The notes under the pieces are model-generated. The model was not told the DNA's origin. It searched no databases and saw only the letters and a program-made list of their open reading frames with translations. A program made the translations under genes and the position numbers. From Microbacterium marinum (GTDB taxonomy: Bacteria; Actinomycetota; Actinomycetes; Actinomycetales; Microbacteriaceae), in contig NZ_JACHMD010000001.1 of the NCBI RefSeq assembly GCF_014204835.1, positions 434,001 through 498,000 on the forward strand: a stretch of DNA of 64,000 nucleotides. The letters run 5' to 3'. Positions 26,060 to 34,763 of this stretch are shown piece after piece. Positions within the stretch are counted from its first letter, which is position 1. Each line of letters starts with the position of its first letter.

Positions 26060-27367
26060 GTGCCACCTCGCTCTTGCAGGCAAACGGCACACTCGGCCTC
26101 ATCGCGACGAACACAGTCGCCCAGGGCGACTCTCGCGAGGTCGGACTCGACGCGATGGTCGCTGCCGGGTTCACGATCACACGCGCAATCCAGAGTCGCT
26201 CGTGGCCCGCAGCGAGCGCCAACCTCGAGTACGCGGCAGTGTGGGGCACCCGCGGCTCTGTGAACGACGAACTGCCTCGCGTAGCCGATGACGTCAGCGT
26301 TCGACGGATCAGTACCCTCCTAGAGGCCTCTGGTCGCGTGGACGGGATGCCAGAGCGTCTTGCCGAGAACTCTGGACTGGCCTTCATCGGCTGCTACGTC
26401 TTGGGCATGGGTTTCGTCTTGGAGCCTGAAGAGGCGCAAGAGTGGATTGCCGCCGATGCTCGCAACGCTGAGGTGCTGTTCCCGTATCTCAACGGCGAGG
26501 ACCTAAACCAGCGACCCGATGCATCTGCCTCGCGCTGGGTGATCGACTTCAATGACTGGTCCGAGGAGCGAGCACGCGCGTACTCGCTCCCGTACTATCG
26601 GCTCGTCGAACGCGTGAAGCCGGAGCGACAGCGCCTCAAGCCCGACGGTGAGTACGCGCTTCGTAGACCTTTGCCCGAGCGGTGGTGGCAGTACGGAGAG
26701 AAGCGGCCGGCCCTCCGCAAGGCGATCGCGGACTTGTCTGAGGTGTTGGTCATCGCGCTTGTGAGCAAGACCGTGATGCCTATGCGCGTGGCGTCTGGGC
26801 AAGTTTTCAGTCATGCACTTGGAGTCTTCGCGTCCGATGACTACGGCGTGCAGGCAGTCTTGTCATCGAGCCTGCACCAGCTCTGGGCAATCACCTACGG
26901 ATCCGGCATGAGGGAACGATCCCAGGTACACGCCTTCCGACGTCTTCGAGACATTCCCGCGTCCCGACACCACGACCGACATCGCGGAACTCGGGCTGGT
27001 GCTTGACGGTGAGCGTCGGGCAATCATGATGCGCAGGGACTTTGGTCTCACGAAGCTCTACAACCTAGTCAATGATCAGGCGGTGGGCGCGGGCGCGGAC
27101 AGTGATGTTGATCGTATCCGTGAGCTGCACGTCGAGCTCGACCGCGCAGTGCTCGACGCCTACGGCTGGTCTGACATCAGCGCCGATCACGGCTTCTACA
27201 CCTTCAGAAACATGCAGCGCTGGACAGTCAGTATGACCGCGCGCGTCGAGCTGTTGGATCGCCTGCTTGAAGAGAATCATCGACGAGCGCTCACCGAGCA
27301 ATCAGCCGCGTCGAGCAAAGGCGGAGCCGCCACTGTCGTTGACGAGGACGGCCTCCTATTCAGATGA
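26060..27367 (+). pseudogene. Silent inverted drmMI C-terminal cassette
   Basis: The plus strand encodes a diverged copy of the last ~400 residues of the DrmMI methyltransferase. Near-identical blocks include LLQANGTLGLIATNTVAQGD, NAEVLFPYLNGEDLN and LSEVLVIA, mixed with variable stretches such as the region after SRWVIDF. There is no start codon or N-terminal part, so it cannot act alone. One extra base near 26920-26926 shifts the frame: the first part stops at 27006, and the remaining homology (RRAIMMRRDFGLTKLYNLV) continues in another frame to 27367. It is tail-to-tail with the intact gene, 17 bp apart. Likely an alternative target-recognition cassette, now frameshifted. Confidence 0.88.
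26122..26159 (+). repeat. 38-bp inverted repeat, cassette copy
   Basis: These 38 bases are the exact reverse complement of 28562-28599. They code for QGDSREVGLDAM in both copies and fall in the same codon phase, so a crossover here would join the DrmMI N-terminus to the cassette in frame. Confidence 0.9.
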
Positions 27368-27384
27368 CCCCGCTCCGAGGGTCG

Positions 27385-30300
27385 TCAGTCGAACAGGGTT
27401 TCCGCTCGCGGGCCGATGCCGCTCGCCGTCTTGTTCTCCGAATCCGGTTCACTGGCCGTTGCGCGCCGCTGATTCTCAAGCAGCAAACGGTCAAGGGTCT
27501 CGACACGGTCCGCCGCCCCCAAAGACCACCTTTCGACCTGACGATAGGAGTGAAAGCCGTGACTCAACCGAAGGTCCGCCCACCCGTAGGCTTCTACAGT
27601 GGCCTCGTCGATCTCGACGTGAATGTCCCTGAGATGTGAAACGTCGGGGTCAGCGTCGACTGCGGGGTTATCAACGAGGTTGTAGAGCTTCGTGAGACCA
27701 AGGTCACGACGCTGCATGATTTCCCGTCGATCCTGCTCCAAAACTCTGCCCGCCGAAGTGAGGCGCGTAGTGCTCGTGGGCATTGGGAAAGTTTCGAAGA
27801 CGTCTGACGGCGTGTATCGAACTCGCGTCTCCAACGTGGATCCAAAGGTGATCGCCCAGGTTCGGTGCAGGCTCGATGACAAGACTGCCTGGGCTCCGTA
27901 GCTATCGGACGCGAAGACAACACATGCCTCACTTGGCACCGAGCCTGTCGGAATCCGCATCGGCATGACGGTCTTGCTGACACGCGCGATGACCAACACC
28001 TCAGACAAGTCCGTGATCGCCTTTCGCATCGACGGAGCCCATGCGGCGAACCGCCACCAATTGTCCCGGCGGTACGCGATCTTGACCTTCGCTCGCTCAG
28101 GCCTGACAAGCTCGCGGACACGCTGAAACGGAAGCTCGTATGTGGCCGCTTCAACTTCTTCGCGTGTGCCGAAGTCGATCACCCAACGGGACGGCGAGCT
28201 ATCGGAGCGTGAGTTCAGGTCCTCGCCGTTGAGATACGGGAACAGCACCTCAGCGTTGCGAGCATCGACGGCAATCCACTCTTGCGCCTCCTCAGGCTCC
28301 AAGACGAAACCCATACCCAGGACAATGCAACCCTGGAACGCGACGCCCGAGTTCTCGGCGAGGCGAACGGGGTTGCCCTCAGCTCGTCCTTGCGCTTCCA
28401 GCAGCGTGCTGACGCGCCGAACAGCGACTTCGTCGGCGAACCGTGGGGCGTTCTCGGCGATATCGGCGCGGGTGCCCCATACGGCTGCGTACTCCAGATT
28501 GGCGCTGCTCGCTGGCCACGACCGGCTCTGGATTGCGCGCGTGATCGTGAAACCGCCCGAAACCATCGCGTCGAGTCCGACCTCGCGAGAGTCGCCCTGC
28601 GCGACCGTGTTCGTTGCGATGAGTCCGAGCGTGCCGTTCGCCTGCAACAGCGAGGTCGCACGTAGGAAGAAGTAGGCGACGAGGTCGGCACTGCCGCGGC
28701 GGCCTTCTGCCAGCACGTTGACGAACCAGTCGCGAATGTTCGTTCCCATAGCGCCGGTGAGCTTCTGGCCGCCGAGAAACGGCGGGTTGCCGATGATGGC
28801 GTCGAAGCCTCCGTGATCGACCATGACATCGGCGGCCTCGATGATCCAGTGGAGCGGCTGCCAACGGATGTAGTCGGTCTCGACGGTTGGCGTGAGTCCA
28901 TGGTCGATCTTGGAGTCGAGCCAGGTGGAGTCGGCTTCGCCGCGAGCGCCGGGGTACGCCTTGCGTGCCGCTTCACGCAGGTCTTCATAGGCGGTGTCGA
29001 GCGCCCGTCCCGGCTTGCCACCAAGGGCGAGTCCGGTGGCGACGACGCCGTCGGCGAGCCTGCGGAGATCGGCCGTGACCGCCTGGAGTTGCACGAGCTG
29101 CCGCCTCTTGGCGGCCGCGGATCGGGCCGGGCTATCGTCCGATTCAACCGGAGACGCCAGGCTTTCCCGCAGTTCGATCGCGCGCTTGATGATCGAGTCT
29201 GAGTCGACCTCGAAGATGTCGAGCATTCCCTGCTGGCGATTAGCCTTGGCTGGGTCGATGTGCATGGCGCGAAGCTGACGGATGTCGGTGAGCCCGAGGA
29301 GCGAGTTGCCGACGAACACCTTGTCGTCAACGAAGGAGAACGGCAGGTCGCGATCGAGGGAGACGAGCCAAAGGGAGAGCTTGCACATCTCGATGGCCAT
29401 GTCGTTGATGTCAGCCCCGTAGAGGGACTTGGCGACGACCTCGCGAACGGCGAGGTTTCGCAGGTCTTTGCGTCCCGCCCAGGCAGGGTTCTCGGCGACC
29501 CATGCCTCGACGAGCCGGTCGGCGAGAAAGCGTGCGGCTGCCACGAGGAACGCACCCGAACCGCATGCGATATCCGCAACCTTGAGCGTGAGGATGTCCG
29601 AAGGCGCCTTCAGCATCCACTCGTCCCGATTCGCAGTCTGATGCGGACCGGGGTTGTAGACGAGCGGCTCGAGTGCGTATTTGACCACGTCCTCGGCGAG
29701 CGACTTGGGCGTGTAATGCGCTCCGGCATTCTTCCGGGATGGCGTCTCCTTGACCAGGAGCGCGCCCTTGAGGACGACGAACGGTCGATTACGGAGGTCG
29801 AGCCGCATGAGCCCCAGCCAGGGCTTGACGCGTTCGCGCAGGTCGAGGTCGTCGCCGACGGCTTGGGTGAGCGCGCTCACAATGCCAGGGTCGACCGTAG
29901 CGTCGATGGCCCTGACGATGGCGGCCTCGGAGGAGGGCTTGGCAGAGGGCTGGTCGGTCTCGATCCAGGCGCGGATGGCTTTAGCGAGTTTCTTGCGGTC
30001 GCTGTGGGCGTTGGCGAGTTCCTCCAGCTTCGCCAGCGGGACTTCGGGCTCCTCCCCGCGGGTGCCGAGAATGCCAAGCACGACCTCGGGGGCGACTGTC
30101 GCGGTGTAGCCGAGCAGGCCCTCGTACATGTAGCCGATCTGCTCGACGTCGATGTCGCGGAACGAAATGCGTCGCGCGTCGCCCTTGATCTCGGCGATCT
30201 GCACGGCGCGCAGAACGTGCAGCATGACACGGTCAGATACGGTGACGCCGAGGGTCCCGACGTCGCTCGTGGCGGTCAGGAATGGGAATCGAGTCGGGTC

Positions 30301-31440
30301 GAACAGCGAGCCGCCGTAGGCGGGCATGCGCAGGCTCTCGAAGGTCGCGCCGCGGTAGAGGGCGTTGCTGGTGGCCAGCAGCCGGTGCCATGTGAGGGAG
30401 GTGGCGTCGAGGGCTTCCTCGCTCTCGGCCGAATCGCGGGCGACGAGCTGGTCGAGTTCGCCGGCGATGCCGTAGCCCTGATCGAACAGTTTGCCTTGTG
30501 GCAGAAGCCCGCGCTCCTCGGCGAACAGCAGGAAGACCACGCGCATCATCACCGTCACGGCAGCCTCATAGCTGTCGTGCGGGCGGTCCGGGAGTGGGTC
30601 TGGCAGACTGCGTCGCTTCGCCTCGGCCGCGGATTCGGAGAATGACTGGATGAGCAGCTCGACCGCGCGGCGCACCTGGGCACCCAGCGCCTCGGTGATC
30701 TCCTCGGCCGCAGCGACGGACTCCTCGAAGAGCACCGGGAGCCGTTCGGCCGGGTCACCGCCGATGAGGTGCTGGCGCCCCATTAAGGCCATGAATGCGT
30801 CGCGGGTACGGGGTTCCTCGGTCCAGGTGAGTGCGTCGACAACGCCTGAGGCTGCCATCGCGTTCTCGCGTGCGCACACGAGTCCCCACCAGCGGCCGTC
30901 GGTGACGATGCCGATGGGCACGCGACTCTCGCGCAGGAGCGCCTCGACGCGGTCGACTGGGTTGGCCGCCCACAGGTCTCCCGGCACTTCGCGCAGGGAG
31001 TCGACCGGGTCGATGACGTGCACGATCGCGCCGATCCCGTCGTCTCCGGCGAGGGAAGCTTGCGCGCGGACCGTTACAGCACGGTTTGGAGACTGCGCGG
31101 CGACACCCGCGAGCTCACCCCACGTGAGCGACTCGGCCCAGCCCGCGACGTCGCGCAGCACGGTCTCGATCCACTTGTCGCGGGCCGAGCGGTAGGCGTC
31201 CAGCGCGGTGTCCTGCCCGGGTCTACGGTCGTAACGCTCCCAGGCGGACTCGAAGTCTTTGCGTGCGTCGGAAAGGGTGGCCTTGCGAGGCTCGGCGAGC
31301 TGCGGCATCCCTTCTGGCCAGACGCGCTTGAGCGGTGGAATGGCGAGGAACGGGCCGTCGGTGTCGACCAGTTCGAGCCAGGCGCGGTGCAGGTCTGCCG
31401 CACTCTTGGCGGGGCGGTTGCGTACGGGTCGGCGTGCCAT
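27385..31440 (-). CDS. drmMI: DrmMI, DISARM N6-adenine DNA methyltransferase
   Basis: A 1351-aa methyltransferase of the large Eco57I/PglX-like kind. SAM motif I is DIACGSGAF (residues 623-631) and the catalytic motif is NPPF (885-888), marking adenine-N6 methylation. The C-terminal ~400 residues carry the target-recognition region and vary between this gene and the cassette at 26060-27367. In DISARM the enzyme marks host DNA so that DrmA/B spare it. The start at 31440 overlaps the drmD stop (ATGA); an ATG four codons earlier is possible. The stop lies 17 bp from the end of the inverted cassette. The 38-bp shared block falls at residue 948, the expected switch point. Confidence 0.92.
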   Translation of the reverse strand: MARRPVRNRPAKSAADLHRAWLELVDTDGPFLAIPPLKRVWPEGMPQLAEPRKATLSDARKDFESAWERYDRRPGQDTALDAYRSARDKWIETVLRDVAGWAESLTWGELAGVAAQSPNRAVTVRAQASLAGDDGIGAIVHVIDPVDSLREVPGDLWAANPVDRVEALLRESRVPIGIVTDGRWWGLVCARENAMAASGVVDALTWTEEPRTRDAFMALMGRQHLIGGDPAERLPVLFEESVAAAEEITEALGAQVRRAVELLIQSFSESAAEAKRRSLPDPLPDRPHDSYEAAVTVMMRVVFLLFAEERGLLPQGKLFDQGYGIAGELDQLVARDSAESEEALDATSLTWHRLLATSNALYRGATFESLRMPAYGGSLFDPTRFPFLTATSDVGTLGVTVSDRVMLHVLRAVQIAEIKGDARRISFRDIDVEQIGYMYEGLLGYTATVAPEVVLGILGTRGEEPEVPLAKLEELANAHSDRKKLAKAIRAWIETDQPSAKPSSEAAIVRAIDATVDPGIVSALTQAVGDDLDLRERVKPWLGLMRLDLRNRPFVVLKGALLVKETPSRKNAGAHYTPKSLAEDVVKYALEPLVYNPGPHQTANRDEWMLKAPSDILTLKVADIACGSGAFLVAAARFLADRLVEAWVAENPAWAGRKDLRNLAVREVVAKSLYGADINDMAIEMCKLSLWLVSLDRDLPFSFVDDKVFVGNSLLGLTDIRQLRAMHIDPAKANRQQGMLDIFEVDSDSIIKRAIELRESLASPVESDDSPARSAAAKRRQLVQLQAVTADLRRLADGVVATGLALGGKPGRALDTAYEDLREAARKAYPGARGEADSTWLDSKIDHGLTPTVETDYIRWQPLHWIIEAADVMVDHGGFDAIIGNPPFLGGQKLTGAMGTNIRDWFVNVLAEGRRGSADLVAYFFLRATSLLQANGTLGLIATNTVAQGDSREVGLDAMVSGGFTITRAIQSRSWPASSANLEYAAVWGTRADIAENAPRFADEVAVRRVSTLLEAQGRAEGNPVRLAENSGVAFQGCIVLGMGFVLEPEEAQEWIAVDARNAEVLFPYLNGEDLNSRSDSSPSRWVIDFGTREEVEAATYELPFQRVRELVRPERAKVKIAYRRDNWWRFAAWAPSMRKAITDLSEVLVIARVSKTVMPMRIPTGSVPSEACVVFASDSYGAQAVLSSSLHRTWAITFGSTLETRVRYTPSDVFETFPMPTSTTRLTSAGRVLEQDRREIMQRRDLGLTKLYNLVDNPAVDADPDVSHLRDIHVEIDEATVEAYGWADLRLSHGFHSYRQVERWSLGAADRVETLDRLLLENQRRATASEPDSENKTASGIGPRAETLFD
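28562..28599 (-). repeat. 38-bp inverted repeat, drmMI copy
   Basis: Exact reverse complement of 26122-26159. Recombination between the two would invert about 2.4 kb containing both C-terminal coding ends. On the drmMI 5' side similarity continues for about 62 bp with eight differences, then stops near 28661. Confidence 0.9.
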
Positions 31441-34400
31441 CAGTCGCGCCACCCGTCAGCGTCGTTGCGGGTGAGCGCGAAGACCACGGCGGCGGCGGTC
31501 GTGTGGGGTTTCACGTCGGCGTACCTGTCCTTGATCGCGGTGATCTCGCGCTCTTCTTCGTCATCGAGCTCGTCGAGGCGGCGTTGCATCGCCTCACGGT
31601 CGCGTCGCCACTGGCGCTCCTGATCGGCGTCAGTGAACAGCTGCCCGTGCGCTTCTGCCTCCTCAACGCGCAGCCGCGCCAAGGAGTCGCGGAGGTTCGC
31701 ACGGAACGCGGCGAAGATGTCCTGTGCGCGTTGCACGTCCGTGGCCTCGCGGCGCTGCAGTTGCTCGGTCACCTGGGCCTGCTTGCGTTCCGCACGCGTC
31801 CGCATGGACTCCTCCAGGCGGAGGCGGAGCGGCGCGTCGGGCACATTCCACAGGTCGCAGAGCTGGTCGCGCACGCGATCGTCGGCGAGAACGAGGTATT
31901 CCTGGTCGAGCGCGGTATCAAGTGCGGCCTCCGCTCGTTCCTCGGCCATCGCGCGCCGACCGTGAAGGCGGACACCCGCGAGGAACACCTCTTCGTGGAG
32001 CCGGACGCCCCCACGGCCGACGAGCACCATCCGAGTGACTGCCGCGACGAAGGACTCGTCAAGGTCATCGACGACGACCGCCGTGACACGGCGCAGCGTG
32101 GAGTCGATGCTCCACAGCGAGCGGCGCAACAGGCGCTGCGCCTTCTGCACGATCGGGTGCCCGAGGTGCACGAACACCAGGTCCGTTCGGCCGTTGGCGG
32201 CGTCCGGGTCGAAGGTGATCGGTCGCAGCACACCCGGGTCGAGCCGAGTGTCGAGGCCGCGCAGCGTGTCACGCCATCCGGCAGTGAGGCTCGGGACGGT
32301 GAAGACCTCGGCGTCAGTGTCCTGCGCGAAGTCGTAGTTCGGGACGAGCGGCGACTGGTGGTTGATCCGCAGCGCGGTATCGACGACGCGGCGCAGGTTC
32401 GCCGGGTCGAGGTGCATCTCCGTCCGGGACGCGTCGTAGCCCTGCTCGAGCTGCGTCAGGCGGGCGTTGAGTTCCATTCCGCCGGCCAGCGCCTGGTTGA
32501 TCACCTCGTTGGTGTCCACGCCCTTCGACTTCGCCTTCGTCGCGGCGCGTTCGCCGAAGTGACCTTGGATCTCTGCGCCGACGACCTGGTTGGCGGAGCC
32601 GAGGTCGTACTCCACCTGGGCAATCTTGCGGGCGATGATCTCCATGAACCGCAGGTCTGAGCCGTAGGTTGAGGACTCCCGCTCGGGGGCGAAGTGGTAG
32701 ACCTCGGGCTGCTGGGTCTGGCCGTAGCGGTCGATGCGACCGATGCGCTGCTCGAGGCGCGAGGGGTTGAAGGGGATGTCGAAGTTCACCAGCCGATGGC
32801 AGTAGGTCTGGAGGTCGATGCCCTCTCCCGCGGCGTCCGTGGCGAGCAGCACCCGCACCGGCTCCCTGGACGGGTCGGCGGTGAACTGGGAGCGGATGTA
32901 CTCCCGCTCCTCGGGCGGGGTCGAGCCCTGGATGACTGCTAGGCGGTCGTCGTCGTACCCCTTCTGTCGCAGCACCCGGGTCAGCCACTCCACAGTGTGG
33001 GCGTACTCGGTGAACACCACGACGCGCTCGTTCGACCAAAGCCTGCCGTCGGGGCGGCAGACGGCATCAAGGAACCGGATCAACTGGTCAAGACGGGCGT
33101 CGGCGCGACTCTCATAGCCCAGCCCCCAGTTCGCCAGGGTCTCAAGCTGGCCCGGCTCGGCGGCACTGAGCGGATCAGACGCCTTCGACTCGCGGAGCTT
33201 CTCCGACTCATCCTGCTCCCACAGGCCCTCCTCCTCGTCAGCCTGCCCCTCGCCGAAGATGTCGTCGTACTCATCCTCGGACAGCCCGCGACCCGCCTTC
33301 GAGGCGAGGTAGTTGCTCAGCGTCATCCCGAACGCGAACGGGCTGGACAGGAAGCGCTTCTTCAGCAGCATCGTCACGATGTCGCCGGTTGGCCTCGTAC
33401 CGTTGAGCTTTGCGCTCTTCGTCACGATCTCATCGAGCAGGGCGAACATCCTCTGCTCGTCGTCAGCCGGATCGAACGGGATCATGCTGACCTTGCGCTT
33501 CCTAAAGCCCTTGCCAGGCAGGTCGGTCTTCAGGCGGCGGACCGTCACGTCCTTGAGCGCAGTCGAGTCGAGGTTCGCGCCACGGGCGAAGCGGCGGGGG
33601 TCGATCATCTCCATCAGTGCGGTGAATGACTCCGGGTGGCCGTTATGGGGAGTCGCGCTCAGGAACAGCCGGTGCTCGCACTTCTCGGCGAGCTGGCGCA
33701 CAGCGACCGTGCGCTGGGTGTCGACGGCATACCCTCGCCCACCGGCGATTGCCGACGGGCTCGACGGCGCGACATGGTGTGCCTCGTCGACCACCAGGAC
33801 GTCAAACGCGTACCGACTGCCTGTCTTCGGATTGCTCGCCTGCGCGTACACATCGCGCAACAGTCGCTGCGCCCGCACTTGCGGCAGCCACGCCATGCTC
33901 ACGATCACCCGCGGGAAGATCTGGAACGGGTTGGCCTGAAGCCCGTGCGTGCGGCGCACCTCAGCCATGAGCTCTGAGTTCACGATCGTGAACTCCAGAC
34001 CGAACTTCTCCCGCATTTCGTCCTGCCACTTCAGCGCCAGGCTGGGCGGGCACACGATCACCGCCGTGCGGGCGCGGTGCCGCAGGAACAGCTCCTGGAC
34101 GACAAGGCCCGCCTCGATCGTCTTTCCTAGGCCCACGTCGTCGGCGAGCAGTAGGTTTGCGCGCGGTGCTCCGAGCGCGCGACGAAGCGGTTCGAGTTGG
34201 TACGCCTCGACATTCACGCCGGACCAGAACGGAGCCTGGTAGCGGTTCGGATCGGCGCTTGTCACGGCTCCCCACCGCATCGCATCGATGAAGCCCGCAA
34301 GAGTCTCCGGTTGGTCGAAGCCGTCCGCATGGATCACGTCGGGGAGCCCTTGAGCGGGCGTCACTGTGTGGCCGACTTCGAGTTCCCACACAACGCTGAG

Positions 34401-34589
34401 CTGCGCGCCGAGACTGCCCTCGTCAAGCGACTGCAAGTCGACGACATGGCTGAGCTGCGCGACCGCCTCGTCAGCGGGGCTTCGCGGGAGCCCCTGAGCT
34501 TGCACGTTGGAAACCGCCCACGTCGAACCTCGCACCTCGACGACCTGACCTGCCTCGGGAAGCGGTGGGGCTGTGGTGGTGCTTGACAC
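31440..34589 (-). CDS. drmD: DrmD, SNF2-like DISARM helicase
   Basis: A 1049-aa SNF2-family ATPase. Walker A is LADDVGLGKTIEAG (Lys156) and Walker B is DEAH (268-271). The helicase C-terminal half includes VLLATDAAGEGIDLQ and LEQRIGRIDRYGQ. This protein together with an adenine methyltransferase defines class 1 DISARM. A GTG at 34589, preceded by AGAGGT, is taken as start; the frame stays open to an ATG at 34679, so a longer form is possible. It is the first gene of the drmD-drmMI-drmA-drmB-drmC run, divergent from the GmrSD-like gene with a shared 174-bp control region in which no clear promoter stands out. Confidence 0.9.
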   Translation of the reverse strand: MSSTTTAPPLPEAGQVVEVRGSTWAVSNVQAQGLPRSPADEAVAQLSHVVDLQSLDEGSLGAQLSVVWELEVGHTVTPAQGLPDVIHADGFDQPETLAGFIDAMRWGAVTSADPNRYQAPFWSGVNVEAYQLEPLRRALGAPRANLLLADDVGLGKTIEAGLVVQELFLRHRARTAVIVCPPSLALKWQDEMREKFGLEFTIVNSELMAEVRRTHGLQANPFQIFPRVIVSMAWLPQVRAQRLLRDVYAQASNPKTGSRYAFDVLVVDEAHHVAPSSPSAIAGGRGYAVDTQRTVAVRQLAEKCEHRLFLSATPHNGHPESFTALMEMIDPRRFARGANLDSTALKDVTVRRLKTDLPGKGFRKRKVSMIPFDPADDEQRMFALLDEIVTKSAKLNGTRPTGDIVTMLLKKRFLSSPFAFGMTLSNYLASKAGRGLSEDEYDDIFGEGQADEEEGLWEQDESEKLRESKASDPLSAAEPGQLETLANWGLGYESRADARLDQLIRFLDAVCRPDGRLWSNERVVVFTEYAHTVEWLTRVLRQKGYDDDRLAVIQGSTPPEEREYIRSQFTADPSREPVRVLLATDAAGEGIDLQTYCHRLVNFDIPFNPSRLEQRIGRIDRYGQTQQPEVYHFAPERESSTYGSDLRFMEIIARKIAQVEYDLGSANQVVGAEIQGHFGERAATKAKSKGVDTNEVINQALAGGMELNARLTQLEQGYDASRTEMHLDPANLRRVVDTALRINHQSPLVPNYDFAQDTDAEVFTVPSLTAGWRDTLRGLDTRLDPGVLRPITFDPDAANGRTDLVFVHLGHPIVQKAQRLLRRSLWSIDSTLRRVTAVVVDDLDESFVAAVTRMVLVGRGGVRLHEEVFLAGVRLHGRRAMAEERAEAALDTALDQEYLVLADDRVRDQLCDLWNVPDAPLRLRLEESMRTRAERKQAQVTEQLQRREATDVQRAQDIFAAFRANLRDSLARLRVEEAEAHGQLFTDADQERQWRRDREAMQRRLDELDDEEEREITAIKDRYADVKPHTTAAAVVFALTRNDADGWRD

Positions 34590-34763
34590 GTGGACTACCT
34601 CTTCAACGACAGTGCGGGCTTCAGTTGACTTTCTCACATTGCCGGCGCGTGACCGCATTGGTTGGACGGTTCCGCGCACGATTCAGAGGCGGGGACGTCA
34701 CCACGTCAGCTGTCCTAGTCTCGACATACATCGACGTTGTAAGGCAGCGAGGAGCGCACCGAC

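Noticed and set aside
26031..26387. 119-codon N-terminal extension of the serine recombinase
   Set aside because: Recombinase similarity begins at MNLSKARR; the extension is antisense to the methyltransferase cassette.
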